From Phycisphaeraceae bacterium (GTDB lineage: Bacteria; Planctomycetota; Phycisphaerae; Phycisphaerales; Phycisphaeraceae): a stretch of DNA of 37,891 bases. The translations under genes and the position numbers were made by a program. Shown here one piece after another: positions 1-8,608 of this stretch. The stretch is from the NCBI GenBank assembly GCA_029260635.1, contig JAJDCW010000203.1:1-37891 (forward strand), given 5' to 3'. The notes under the pieces were generated by a model. The model was not told the origin of the DNA. It made no database searches and saw only the letters and a program-made list of their open reading frames with translations. Numbering within the stretch: the first letter of the stretch is position 1; each line of letters starts with the position of its first letter.

Positions 1-10
1 ATGCAGAGAG

Positions 11-45
11 CGGTCCCACCTGTGGGAGCGGGGGGCTTCGGGGGC
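11..45 (+). repeat. Intergenic hairpin-like repeat, copy A
   Basis: This stretch reads GGTCCCACCTGTGGGAGCGG and then GGGGCTTCGGGGG. It closely matches 6209-6240 (GGTCCCACCTGCTGGAGCGG, then GTGGGCTTTTGGG). CCCAC at 15-19 can pair with GTGGG at 22-26. The outer pairing seen in the other copy is broken here by one base. It lies about 36 bp beyond the stop codon of the minus-strand kinase gene. It may belong to the end of a plus-strand gene that lies before the window. Confidence 0.4.
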
Positions 46-80
46 AATGGATAAAGTGGGGCTGGTGCGTGGGGGCGTTT

Positions 81-1346
81 TTAGTTCGCGGCGAGGGTGA
101 CCAGGAGGATGATCAGCAGCAGGACGACGCCGAACCAGCCAATGGCGGCGACCCAGAAAAGCGGGGACTCGATCAGCGGTTCGGCCTGGGGCAGTGAGAC
201 AATATCATGCGGGCCGGAACTCTGGTCCAGAGCGGAGAGTTCGGAGAGGTCGAACATCTTGCGGGCAAGCGGCGGCGCTTCGCCCCGGGCGACGGCTTCG
301 AGGTCCTGAAGCAGGTCGCTGGCGGTCGCGTAGCGCTTCTTGCGGTCCTTGGCCATGCAGACCTCGATGATCTCGGCCAGGCCCTTGGTGAGGTTGTGGT
401 TGATGTGGTCGACGGGGATGAGGTCCTGGTTCAGGTGCTTGCGCATGACGGCGGAGGGGTTGGGGCCGTCGAACGGGACGTTGCCGGTGACCATGTGGTA
501 GAGGGTGCACCCGAGGCTGTAGATATCGGCACGCTTATCTACATTCATCTCGCCCTTGATCTGTTCGGGGGAGATGTAGTAGGGGGTGCCGAAGGCCTTG
601 CCGGCCTCGGCCTCGGCGGCCTCCCGGTCGGAGATGGCGCGGGCCAGGCCCATGTCCGCGAGCTTGGCGATGTTGTCGCCGGTGAGCATGATGTTTTTAG
701 GCTTGACGTCGCGGTGGATGAACCCGGCCTTGTGGGCGTGTTCCAGCGCGCGGGCGATGTCGATGGTGAGCTTCAGCGCGTCGGCCTCCGAGTAGGGCCC
801 CTTCTCCTGGATGTCCTCGAAGACGCTGCGGCCCTCGACGTATTCCATCACGAAGTAGTAGGTCTCACCGGCCTGGCCGACGTCGATCGCGCCGACGATG
901 TTCGGGTGGTTGAGCTTGGCGGCGGCCTTGCCCTCGTCGAAGAAGCGCCGGACGAAGTCTTCGTTGTTGCTGTGCTTGCGGGGCAGGACCTTGACCGCGA
1001 CCATCCGATCCAGGGTGAGCTGCCGGGCTTTATAGACGGTCGCCATCGCGCCCGCGCCCAGGCGCTCCAGGATCTGATACCCGGGGATCTGCCGTTTGCC
1101 GCTCTGCTCTTCGACCTCCGGGCGGATGCGTTCGATCTGCTTCTGCGTGACGAAACCTTCATCCACCACGATCTGCGCGAGGCTGCGGTGGTTCGCGGGT
1201 TCGGACTCGCCGGCGACGCTGGACTCCAGCGAGACCTCACGCTGCATCTGGATGCAGGACTGGATGTCTTCGGGGGTGGCCAGGCCCCTCTCAACGAGTA
1301 GCTTGCCCAACAGGGTGTCGGAGCTGGTTTCGTTGGATTGATTCAT
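81..1346 (-). CDS. Membrane-anchored serine/threonine protein kinase
   Basis: This 421-residue protein is a Hanks-type kinase that should phosphorylate Ser/Thr on cytoplasmic partners. Residues 10-80 contain two short repeats resembling the N-terminal domain of type II secretion ATPases (LLGKLLVERGLATPEDIQ, then a weaker copy ending FVTQKQIERI). The kinase domain spans about 90-350. It has the glycine loop GAGAMATV at 97-104, the ATP lysine K119, the catalytic loop HRDVKPKN with D213, and DMG at 231-233 in place of DFG. The activation segment ends GTPYYISPE. A hydrophobic helix at about 395-418 anchors the C-terminus in the membrane, so there is no large extracytoplasmic sensor. Its target is not visible from context, since neighbours are unrelated and divergent. 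The catalytic residues are intact, so it is probably active. Confidence 0.9.
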   Translation of the reverse strand: MNQSNETSSDTLLGKLLVERGLATPEDIQSCIQMQREVSLESSVAGESEPANHRSLAQIVVDEGFVTQKQIERIRPEVEEQSGKRQIPGYQILERLGAGAMATVYKARQLTLDRMVAVKVLPRKHSNNEDFVRRFFDEGKAAAKLNHPNIVGAIDVGQAGETYYFVMEYVEGRSVFEDIQEKGPYSEADALKLTIDIARALEHAHKAGFIHRDVKPKNIMLTGDNIAKLADMGLARAISDREAAEAEAGKAFGTPYYISPEQIKGEMNVDKRADIYSLGCTLYHMVTGNVPFDGPNPSAVMRKHLNQDLIPVDHINHNLTKGLAEIIEVCMAKDRKKRYATASDLLQDLEAVARGEAPPLARKMFDLSELSALDQSSGPHDIVSLPQAEPLIESPLFWVAAIGWFGVVLLLIILLVTLAAN

Positions 1347-1387
1347 CGTTGAGAGGCAGATTACGGGTTGACGATTGACCGACGCTG

Positions 1388-1454
1388 GCCCCTGTCCTGA
1401 AAGGGGGCCATAGATATTGTACCGACAGTAGAATCGGGCGCAAACCCTGTCAAC
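1388..1454 (-). promoter_or_regulatory. Candidate promoter and leader hairpin of the kinase gene
   Basis: On the minus strand, TTGCGC (1443-1438) is separated by 16 nt from TACAAT (1421-1416), a plausible sigma-70 type pair. A consensus TTGACA also lies at 1454-1449 but lacks a good -10 box at the right distance. Downstream, GGCCCC and GGGGCC (1388-1410) form a stem in the predicted 5' leader. The call rests on motif matching only. Confidence 0.45.
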
Positions 1455-1529
1455 TTAAAATGTAGTGAATTTTATAGCCTGAGGGAATAGGATATGGCCG
1501 GGGGGTAGGCAGGGCGGGCGGGGGGCCGC

Positions 1530-1535
1530 TACAAT
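1530..1535 (+). promoter_or_regulatory. Candidate -10 box of the polyprenyl synthase gene
   Basis: TACAAT lies 37 nt before the chosen ATG at 1573. No good -35 element is visible; the preceding DNA is a run of G and C. The rest of the divergent gap with the kinase gene shows no other clear element on this strand. Confidence 0.35.
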
Positions 1536-1572
1536 CTGTGCTCGACCCGTATATTTGTGTCAGGACCCTTGG

Positions 1573-2598
1573 ATGTCCGTACTCGCATCTCACGACAGCA
1601 CGCTCCGGGCCAGGCTGGACGCCGACCTGAAGCAGGTCAGGCGTCTGTTTGCCGATGAACTGGTCAGCGACCTGGGCTGCGTGAATGAGCTGGCGGAGCA
1701 CGCCCAGCGGTACCACGGGAAGATGCTCAGACCGATGCTGGTGCTGGCGACGGCGATGGCGGTCCAGCCGGAGGTCGAGACGACCGATCGGAAGCACCTG
1801 GTCGCCGCCGCGGTGGTCGAGATGGTCCACATGGCGACGCTCGTCCACGACGATGTCCTGGACGACGCCCGGATGCGCCGTCAGGGGGCGACGATCAATC
1901 ACCTGCGAGGCAACGAGGCGGCGGTGATGCTCGGGGATTACCTGATCAGCCACGCGTACCACCTGTGTACCTCGCTGGGCAGCACCGGGGTCAGCCGGAT
2001 GATCGCGCACGCGACGAACACCGTCTGCGAAGGCGAGCTGTTGCAGCTTACGAACCGGCACGAGCACGGGCTCGATGAAACAACCTACTTCGAGATCATC
2101 AAGCGCAAGACGGCGAGCCTGTGCGGAGCCTGTTGTAAAGTTGCGGCGCTATTGAGTGAGAGTGAACCGAACGTGACGGACGCGTTGTACGCCTACGGCG
2201 AGACGCTGGGTATCGCGTTTCAGATCATCGACGATGTACTCGACCTGACGGGCGATCAAGACACCGTGGGCAAGACGCTTGGGCAGGACATCGCCAAGGG
2301 CAAGCTGACGCTGCCGATGATCCACGCGCTCGAGGCGGCCGACAATGCGGGGCGTCGTGAGCTGGTTAATTTATTGGAATTACAAGCACGGGGCGGGTTA
2401 TCGGATGAGCAATCGCGCGAGAACATCCGGCGTGTGCGTGAGATTTTGCACGACGGGGCGTCGCTGGGTTACGCCCGAGAAAAAGCGGCCTCACTGGTCC
2501 AGCGGGCCAAAGCGGGGCTGATCGAGAACCTGTCTGACACGCCTGCGAGGGCCTATCTGTTGGGCCTGGCGGACTCGGTGGTCACGCGGCGGCTATAA
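1573..2598 (+). CDS. ispB: Polyprenyl diphosphate synthase (IspB-like)
   Basis: This trans-isoprenyl diphosphate synthase adds isopentenyl diphosphate units to an allylic primer. It probably makes the side chain of the respiratory quinone. Both aspartate-rich motifs are present: the first is VHDDVLDDARMRRQG and the second is FQIIDDVLDLTGD. The GKxLGQDIAKGKLTLP segment after the second motif is typical of long-chain synthases. I chose ATG 1573, preceded by AGGA at 7-nt spacing, over an in-frame TTG at 1555. This gives 341 residues, a normal length. Chain length cannot be read from the sequence. The gene appears to stand alone; an inverted repeat CCGGGAT/ATCCCGG follows the stop codon but has no T-tract. 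Confidence 0.9.
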   Translation: MSVLASHDSTLRARLDADLKQVRRLFADELVSDLGCVNELAEHAQRYHGKMLRPMLVLATAMAVQPEVETTDRKHLVAAAVVEMVHMATLVHDDVLDDARMRRQGATINHLRGNEAAVMLGDYLISHAYHLCTSLGSTGVSRMIAHATNTVCEGELLQLTNRHEHGLDETTYFEIIKRKTASLCGACCKVAALLSESEPNVTDALYAYGETLGIAFQIIDDVLDLTGDQDTVGKTLGQDIAKGKLTLPMIHALEAADNAGRRELVNLLELQARGGLSDEQSRENIRRVREILHDGASLGYAREKAASLVQRAKAGLIENLSDTPARAYLLGLADSVVTRRL

Positions 2599-2731
2599 TC
2601 ACTTGATAACCGGGATTAGTATTGATTCCGATCCCGGGCCGGGTAAACTCATGGGTTGGCCGTGGATGGCTCGATAGTAGTTCGGCTGAGGTATCTGTTG
2701 TGTTTTTTACCTAAGGCCAGGTGCATAGCGT

Positions 2732-4462
2732 ATGGATGACAGTCGCCCGCGTATCCTCATTCTTGCCGGGAACGTGACACGGGACTTCCCGATCACGGAA
2801 GACCTGCGCAAGAGCTTCCATGTCGATGTGTTCGAGGAGATGGACCAGGCGATGGCTGCGCTACGCACGCACTCGTACCACGCGGTGTTTGCGGACGTCG
2901 GGGACTTCCTGCCTCTGGAGCGTGCACTGGTCGGCGAGAAGTCGAGCCTGGTGCTGAACACGATCGGCGAGGGTGTGTGCATCGTCGACCCCGGCGGGCA
3001 GACGACCTGGTCGAATAAGAAGATGCGCAGCTTTACGCCGGCGGTGAGTGAGCACGTGCGTCAGGTATGTATGCAGGCGTTGTCGGTTTTCACGACGCAG
3101 TCCGGGCCGATCACGGACGTGTCAATCCCGCGCAGCAAGAAATACACGTTCCAGGTGGAAGACAATTATTTTGAGTTGATCTGTTCGCCGGTGGTGATGG
3201 ACACCGGCGAGGTGCAGCAGGTGGTCGCGGTGGTATGGGATGCGACCAGCGGACGACGCCTGCAGGGCAAGATCGACGCGATCGACTCGGCGGGCCGCGA
3301 GCTGGCGCGGATCGAGACCGAGGCGGTGGCAAAGCTGTCGCCCAGCGAGCGGCTTGGCCTGCTGCAAGAGAAGATCATCAAGTACTCCAAGAAGCTGATG
3401 CGTTTCGACCACTTCGCGGTCCGGCTTCTGGATAAGCGCAGCAGCAAGCTGGAGGTGGTGATCTCCGAGGGGCTGCCCAGTGAGGCGTTGGAGATCGATC
3501 TATACGCCCAGCCGGAGGGTAACGGGATCAGCGGGTACGTCGCCGCGACCGGGCGGAGCTATATCTGCCACGACACGGAAAAAGACCCGCGTTATGTGCT
3601 GGGCCTGCGTCACTGCAAGAGTTCACTGACGGTGCCCTTGAAGCTTTTTGACAAGGTCGTGGGGATCTACAACATCGAGTCGGACGAGGTCGGCGCGTTC
3701 AATGAGGACGACCGGCAGTTCGCCGAGATCTTCGGACGCTACGTCGGGATGGCGTTGAATATCCTGGACCTGCTGGTGACCGAGCGCTGCGCGATCAGCG
3801 GGCAGATCACCGAGAGCGTGGTGCAGGAGATGTCCCAGCCGATGGCGGACATCGTGACCGAGGCACGCACGCTGATGGAAGAGTACATCGGCGACGACTC
3901 GATGCGCGGGCGACTGAACCGGATCGTGGATAACGTCGAGCGGATCCGTGACTCGGTGAAGCACGTCGCCGCCGGTCCGAACGTGGTATTGGGCGCGAAG
4001 GAGCACGTGTCGGTCGGGCCGGACGCGAACCTCAAGGGCAAGCGTGTGCTGGTCGCGGACGACGAACCGAACATCCGCAACGCCATCAGCAGCATCCTGC
4101 GGAAGGCCGGCTGTATTGTGGAGGTCTGTAAGGACGGATACGAGAGCTGCACGATGCTGGAACAGGACCCGTTTGACCTGGTGATTTCGGACATCAAGAT
4201 GCCATACCGTAACGGGTACGAGGTATTCGCCGCGGCGCGTCGGCAGCGCGAGGACATGCCCGTGGTCCTGATGACGGGGTTCGGGTATGACCCTCACCAC
4301 TCGATCGTGCGTGCCAGCCAGGACGGGTTGTCCAGCGTGATGTTCAAGCCGTTCAAGGTGGATCAGCTTTTTGAAGAGGTTTACAAGGCGTTGGGGATCA
4401 AGCCGGTTGATGCACCGACCGACCCCAAGCAGAAGCCGGACGCTTCGGGGAAGCGTAGTTAG
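2732..4462 (+). CDS. PAS-GAF signalling protein with C-terminal receiver domain
   Basis: This 576-residue cytoplasmic protein has several signalling modules. Residues 5-60 resemble a degenerate receiver domain. Residues 70-175 look like a PAS domain (LNTIGEGVCIVDPGGQTTWS). Residues 205-345 fit a GAF domain. Residues 355-412 look like a histidine-kinase dimerisation helix, but the H-box reads QEMSQPM, with Q365 where the phosphoacceptor His would be. No ATPase domain follows. Residues 436-555 are a complete receiver domain with acidic pair D443-D444, phosphoacceptor D487, T515 and K539. The protein should therefore receive phosphate from another kinase and has no DNA-binding output domain. It may act through protein contacts. 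No partner kinase lies next to it. Confidence 0.85.
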   Translation: MDDSRPRILILAGNVTRDFPITEDLRKSFHVDVFEEMDQAMAALRTHSYHAVFADVGDFLPLERALVGEKSSLVLNTIGEGVCIVDPGGQTTWSNKKMRSFTPAVSEHVRQVCMQALSVFTTQSGPITDVSIPRSKKYTFQVEDNYFELICSPVVMDTGEVQQVVAVVWDATSGRRLQGKIDAIDSAGRELARIETEAVAKLSPSERLGLLQEKIIKYSKKLMRFDHFAVRLLDKRSSKLEVVISEGLPSEALEIDLYAQPEGNGISGYVAATGRSYICHDTEKDPRYVLGLRHCKSSLTVPLKLFDKVVGIYNIESDEVGAFNEDDRQFAEIFGRYVGMALNILDLLVTERCAISGQITESVVQEMSQPMADIVTEARTLMEEYIGDDSMRGRLNRIVDNVERIRDSVKHVAAGPNVVLGAKEHVSVGPDANLKGKRVLVADDEPNIRNAISSILRKAGCIVEVCKDGYESCTMLEQDPFDLVISDIKMPYRNGYEVFAAARRQREDMPVVLMTGFGYDPHHSIVRASQDGLSSVMFKPFKVDQLFEEVYKALGIKPVDAPTDPKQKPDASGKRS

Positions 4463-4526
4463 GTCTGTGGGTGGGCGGAACCGGGGGTGAGACACATCTC
4501 TTATAGAATCCGTATGATCTAGTGAT

Positions 4527-5870
4527 ATGCAAGGACCATCGACCCGCTCACGTAGCGCACGGGGTGCCGCCGCGGCATCTCTGGCGAGCGCCGCCAAACG
4601 ATTCCCCGACCTCCCGGCCGTGACGTTGAACACCTCGGGCCTGAGCCCGCAGGACGCCGCGCTGGCATTGGCGATCCAGCGTACCGCGCTTCAGCGGTGG
4701 ATCACGCTGGAGTTCCTGCTGAATAAGGCGCTGGAGAAGCCGCTGGAGAAGATGGAACACGCGATGCAGGGGGTGCTTTTGACCGGTGCGGCCCAACTTG
4801 TATTTATGGATCGGCTGCCGGCCCATGCGGTGGTGGATGAGCAGGTGACCTATGCGCGTCAGCACATCCGGGCGGGCGCGGCGGCGATGGTGAACGCGGT
4901 GCTGAGGAAGGTCGCCCAGATGGTGCAGGGCGTTGAGCCGGGGCTGACCTGGGAGCCTGCGCAGAACCTGCTGCCGCTGGACGGGGGATGCGTACGGCTG
5001 TCGGGGGACCTGCTGCCTGCAACAGACCGGACGGCTCGGCATCTGGGGATCGCGACCAGTCACCCGATGTATCTGATCAACCGATGGATCACGGCGTTTG
5101 GTGAAGAGCGGACCATCGATTTCTGCCTGCACGGGGTGGTGGCTGCACCGGTGATCGTAGCCGTCGAGCCTGGGTTTACGCGCGAAGCGACCGACCAATA
5201 TCAGCCGCACGACCAGGAAGGATTTGTCGTCTGGCGCGGGGGGCACGGGGCGTTGCAAGACTTTATCAAGGCGAACGATGCGAGGCGTGTGCAGGACCCG
5301 GCGTCGGCCAAGCCGATCCTGAGTACGGGTGATTTAAAAGTGAAGCTGGCATTGGATTACTGTGCAGGCCGTGGCACGAAGACGCGGCAGCTCGCGGCGT
5401 TGCACCCCGGGGCCATGATCGGTGCGACGGATGTGGACGACGCTCGAAGGGCGGCGCTGCGTGGGTCGGTGCATGGTTTGGATCACGTAAAGGTGGTTGG
5501 GCCGGAGAGCGAGCCGAGCAACAAGCTGGATTTATTGGTGCTGGACGTACCTTGCTCAAACACGGCGGTGCTGGCGCGTCGGCCCGAGGCGCGGTACCGG
5601 TTTGACCACGAAACGCTGAGTTCACTGGTCGCGTTGCAGCGGCAGATTGCTCGGCACTCGGCTCCGTGGGTCGCGCCCGGCGGGGTGATCCTCTACAGCA
5701 CATGCAGCCTGGAACACGAAGAAAACGGGGCACAGGCGCAGTGGCTCGCTGGGATCGTCAAGGGCGAGGTCATCCATGAAGAACAGTTCTGGCCTGCGGG
5801 GCGCGTGACGGACTATCAGGACGGCGGTTATCACGCGCTGGTGAAGCTGCCGGGGCGAGTTGATTTATAA
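4527..5870 (+). CDS. RsmB-family 16S rRNA m5C methyltransferase
   Basis: The protein (447 residues) belongs to the Sun/RsmB family, which methylates a cytosine of 16S rRNA using S-adenosylmethionine. Residues 10-135 form a NusB-like RNA-binding domain. The family SHPxxL signature appears as TSHPMYLINRW near 178. The SAM-binding motif I reads DYCAGRGTKTRQLA at 277-290, a variant of the usual CAAPGGKT. The two catalytic-site cysteines are C343 (DVPCSN) and C393 (STCSLEHEEN). TATGAT lies 8 nt before the ATG with no Shine-Dalgarno sequence. The rRNA position methylated is inferred from the family and could differ. The large divergence in motif I makes the rsmB gene symbol less than certain. Confidence 0.82.
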   Translation: MQGPSTRSRSARGAAAASLASAAKRFPDLPAVTLNTSGLSPQDAALALAIQRTALQRWITLEFLLNKALEKPLEKMEHAMQGVLLTGAAQLVFMDRLPAHAVVDEQVTYARQHIRAGAAAMVNAVLRKVAQMVQGVEPGLTWEPAQNLLPLDGGCVRLSGDLLPATDRTARHLGIATSHPMYLINRWITAFGEERTIDFCLHGVVAAPVIVAVEPGFTREATDQYQPHDQEGFVVWRGGHGALQDFIKANDARRVQDPASAKPILSTGDLKVKLALDYCAGRGTKTRQLAALHPGAMIGATDVDDARRAALRGSVHGLDHVKVVGPESEPSNKLDLLVLDVPCSNTAVLARRPEARYRFDHETLSSLVALQRQIARHSAPWVAPGGVILYSTCSLEHEENGAQAQWLAGIVKGEVIHEEQFWPAGRVTDYQDGGYHALVKLPGRVDL

Positions 5871-6031
5871 ATGATGAGTTGTTTGGTATTTTACTTCGCG
5901 AACCTTCGGTTGCTGATCGATGAAATGCAGATACGGCGGTCGTGGTGTGGTGGATCGGTGTGGGGTCAATCTCAAACGTTTGGTATGAGTCGTTAAGCGT
6001 GAACTAAGGGCAGGCGGTTGTGGATAAAGAT

Positions 6032-6073
6032 CAATTTTAATTTAATAGTTATTTTAAATATAATTTAAAATTG
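6032..6073. repeat. A/T-only inverted repeat
   Basis: The block begins CAATTTTAA (6032-6040) and ends TTAAAATTG (6065-6073), a perfect 9-bp inverted repeat. All 40 bases between the terminal C and G are A or T. It stands out strongly in this GC-rich sequence. It could be a curved or easily melted DNA site, or a remnant of foreign DNA. I cannot assign a role. Confidence 0.5.
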
Positions 6074-6208
6074 TTCTTTGCGAGTGGGGGCGGGTGTGTG
6101 TGGGGGCTTGTCGTCGGAAAGTGGTTTCTTGGTGGAGTGGGTGGGTAAGGGCGCGTGTTGAAGGAGGTAGGTTGGGGGGCGTGTTTTAATGTATGCGTGG
6201 GGTGTTCG

Positions 6209-6240
6209 GTCCCACCTGCTGGAGCGGGTGGGCTTTTGGG
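6209..6240 (+). terminator. Hairpin repeat copy B, candidate terminator
   Basis: CCCACC (6211-6216) pairs with GGTGGG (6227-6232), followed by CTTTT. As a plus-strand terminator it would end the methyltransferase transcript about 340 nt after its stop codon. The T-run is short, so efficiency is uncertain. The sequence resembles copy A at 11-45, and its 3' side resembles 9099-9120. Confidence 0.45.
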
Positions 6241-6268
6241 TGTGGTGTAGATTTTTGGCGTAGCTGGG

Positions 6269-8470
6269 TCAGGGTTGTGTGGGGCGGACCAGGACCCTCA
6301 GGCGTTTGATTGTGTAGCGGTCTGAGGTCTTGGTAAAGGTCCAGTCCGGTTCGCCGCCTTCGGTGTTGGTGCCGACGCCCAGATCGAAGGGGTTGTTCTT
6401 CCAGTTGTTCAGTGCGAATAGGGTGACGGTCGGTTTGGTGGTATGGACCTGCATGCTGCCGTAGCCGTCGGGGGTACTGGTGCTGACCTGGTCGCCGTTG
6501 TCGTAGGCGGACCCGGAAGCGTCGGGGACGTCGGCGGTGTTCGACTTCCCGTAGTTGTTAGGCCAGAACTCGATGTTGCCCGTGAGGCCGTCACGATTCG
6601 GAACGCCCCGGACATTAGAGTTGACCACCATATTGTGAACGGGCTTTTGAAACAGGGCCCCGGAAGCTAACGTCGGGATGCCGATCTGTGTCAGGTCGTC
6701 GGTAAACGCATCCATTGAGACGTACACCCATTGGCCCTCGCTTCCCGCATCGTTGCTCATTTGGATGAAGTAGGCGACGCGGTCGAAGTCGCCGGTGAAC
6801 GCTGGCGTGTTGTCTGTTTCGTATTCGATGGGTTTGCCGAGCGTGTTCAGGTCCAACTCGTAGATCAGCTCGTAGCCGTGGCTATCCGGGACATTCAGCG
6901 AGAGGAAGTCGAGTTTGGGTGGCTCGCCGGCGCGGAAGGGTGCTGCGGGCAGCTCGACGCTGTTGACGAGATTGGGCTCGGCCAGCTTGTGCCAGGCGAA
7001 ACGCACGGCGACGGGGTTAATGATGCCCTCGGCGGACACGGCGATGGTGTCCGGCGCGACAACCTCGGCGGTGGCTTCGGTCCAGGGCTCAGCCTCGCCT
7101 GCGATCTCAAACCAGTTGAGTGATTCACCGTCGCTTGAGGCCAAGCCGTCGGCAGCATTATCGAAAGTCAGCAGGAGTTTGTGGCCCTCGAAGCGCATGG
7201 ACACGCAACGTGGGCCGGAGTCGATTATCTCGTCTCGGCCGTAGGTGCGTTTCAGGGCCATGTTGGCCAGGCGTTTGCCGACGTCCTGCTTGTTGGTCGG
7301 GTGGATATCGTTGAGGTTGCCGACGTCGTGGACTACGACCATGCCGGTGTGTTCGATCTGTTTCTCGATCTCGGCCTGGGCTTCCCAGAAGCGGGGGAGT
7401 TCGTGCGGGTTGTCGTCGCTGTATTGGTAGGGGGCGATCTGGACGTAGTAGTAGGGGAGTTCGGGCTGCTCCCAGTGCTCACGCCAGCCCAGCAGTTGAG
7501 CGCGGGTGTATTCGAGGTAATGCATACCACGCGATCGGTTGGATTCGCCCTGATACCAGATCGAGCCCCTAATGGTGTAGGGGATGAACGGGCTGAGCAT
7601 GCCGTTGAACAGCATGGTGGGGTCTTGATGGGTGGTATAAGGTTTGAGTTGGTCGGGAAAGGCGGGGGACTCGGTGAGGTGGTCGTGATCTTTTAAAAGC
7701 TGCTGGGATGCTTGTAACCAATCGTTTAATTTCACCATGTACGTAGAGGCGGCGGCTTTATACGCGAGTGAGTCGGGCTGTTTCACGGCGATCTCGTCGT
7801 ATTGATCCTTGAGCGCGGGCACCTGTGCGAAGCCGCTGATGGGAATCCAGGGCTCGATGCGTGTGCCGCCCCAGGAGCTGTTGACCAATCCGACGGGGAC
7901 TTCCAGTTCTTTGTGCAGATGCCTGCCGAAGTAGTAGCCGACGGCGGTGAACTTAGCGGCTGTTTCGGGTGAGCAGACCTGCCATTCGGCGTCGATGTCG
8001 TCCATCAGCTGCATGGACGGGCGGTGGGGGGCTTTGATGTGTCGGATCTGCGGCCAGTCCGCGGCGGCGATCTCGTCGGCTGCGTTGTCCGAACGCTCGA
8101 CCGACCATTCCATGTTGGATTGCCCGGAGCACAGCCAGACCTCGCCGACGAGGATGTCTTGGATGGTCAGGCTCTGGTCGCCACTGGTGACGGTCATCTG
8201 GCCAGGGTTTGCGTCGGCCTGCATCGCTTCGAGGTTGACCCGCCACTTGCCGGTATCGTCAGACCGGGTCGTGGCGGTCTGCCCCTTGAAGCTGACGCCG
8301 ACTTCACTATCTGGCGTCGCCCAGCCCCAGACAGCCACGGGCTGGTCGCGTTGCAGGACCATGTGGTCGCTGAGGATCGAGGGCAGCCGTAGAGGCTCGG
8401 CTCCGGCCTGAGCGGGGTAGGACAGGATCAGGGCCAAAACCAGAGATAGCGGCATAAGCAAGCGTTTCAT
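6269..8470 (-). CDS. Secreted sialate O-acetylesterase-like SGNH hydrolase
   Basis: The protein (733 residues) is probably exported by a signal peptide (MKRLLMPLSLVLALILSYPA, with AQA-G near residue 22 as a likely cleavage site). Residues 25-500 match the sialate O-acetylesterase family, which removes acetyl groups from sugars. The nucleophile motif is GQSNM (S118), followed by IWYQGESN at 304-311 and DIHP with the likely catalytic H390. Residues 525-733 form an additional, probably beta-rich domain that could bind carbohydrate or the cell surface. GAGGAGA precedes the ATG at about 8-10 nt. The natural substrate is unknown; an acetylated polysaccharide from algae or plants is a reasonable guess for this lineage. 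Neighbouring genes are unrelated. Confidence 0.87.
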   Translation of the reverse strand: MKRLLMPLSLVLALILSYPAQAGAEPLRLPSILSDHMVLQRDQPVAVWGWATPDSEVGVSFKGQTATTRSDDTGKWRVNLEAMQADANPGQMTVTSGDQSLTIQDILVGEVWLCSGQSNMEWSVERSDNAADEIAAADWPQIRHIKAPHRPSMQLMDDIDAEWQVCSPETAAKFTAVGYYFGRHLHKELEVPVGLVNSSWGGTRIEPWIPISGFAQVPALKDQYDEIAVKQPDSLAYKAAASTYMVKLNDWLQASQQLLKDHDHLTESPAFPDQLKPYTTHQDPTMLFNGMLSPFIPYTIRGSIWYQGESNRSRGMHYLEYTRAQLLGWREHWEQPELPYYYVQIAPYQYSDDNPHELPRFWEAQAEIEKQIEHTGMVVVHDVGNLNDIHPTNKQDVGKRLANMALKRTYGRDEIIDSGPRCVSMRFEGHKLLLTFDNAADGLASSDGESLNWFEIAGEAEPWTEATAEVVAPDTIAVSAEGIINPVAVRFAWHKLAEPNLVNSVELPAAPFRAGEPPKLDFLSLNVPDSHGYELIYELDLNTLGKPIEYETDNTPAFTGDFDRVAYFIQMSNDAGSEGQWVYVSMDAFTDDLTQIGIPTLASGALFQKPVHNMVVNSNVRGVPNRDGLTGNIEFWPNNYGKSNTADVPDASGSAYDNGDQVSTSTPDGYGSMQVHTTKPTVTLFALNNWKNNPFDLGVGTNTEGGEPDWTFTKTSDRYTIKRLRVLVRPTQP

Positions 8471-8608
8471 GGATATGGTCTCCTCGGAGGGGATTGCCTT
8501 TAGAACCTATTTTCATCACAATCCCGTTTGACCACCGGCATGTCAATACCACTGGGCTATCATTGGATTGTACATCGCTGAAACCCGCCGCCGACCAGGA
8601 GTCTGAGC

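Larger units (their letters stand above)
5871..6268. other. Gene-free convergent gap with AT island and hairpin
   Basis: This 398-bp gap lies between the converging methyltransferase and esterase genes. I see no coding potential. It contains a 40-bp nearly pure A/T block (6033-6072), then a G/T-rich, C-poor stretch (about 6076-6205), then a hairpin with a short T-run (6211-6237). No promoter is expected here because both flanking genes end in it. Confidence 0.6.

Noticed and set aside
207-1301. Long plus-strand open frame opposite the kinase gene
   Set aside because: It has no recognisable protein features and mirrors the kinase codons, whose motifs are intact on the minus strand. Such shadows are common in GC-rich DNA.
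3623-4633. Minus-strand open frame spanning the receiver-domain region
   Set aside because: It runs across the end of one conserved plus-strand gene and into the next, and shows no protein family.
6076-6205. G-quadruplex cluster in the G-rich gap
   Set aside because: There are several G-runs, but I did not find four well-spaced runs of three or more that stand out from the general G/T richness of these gaps.
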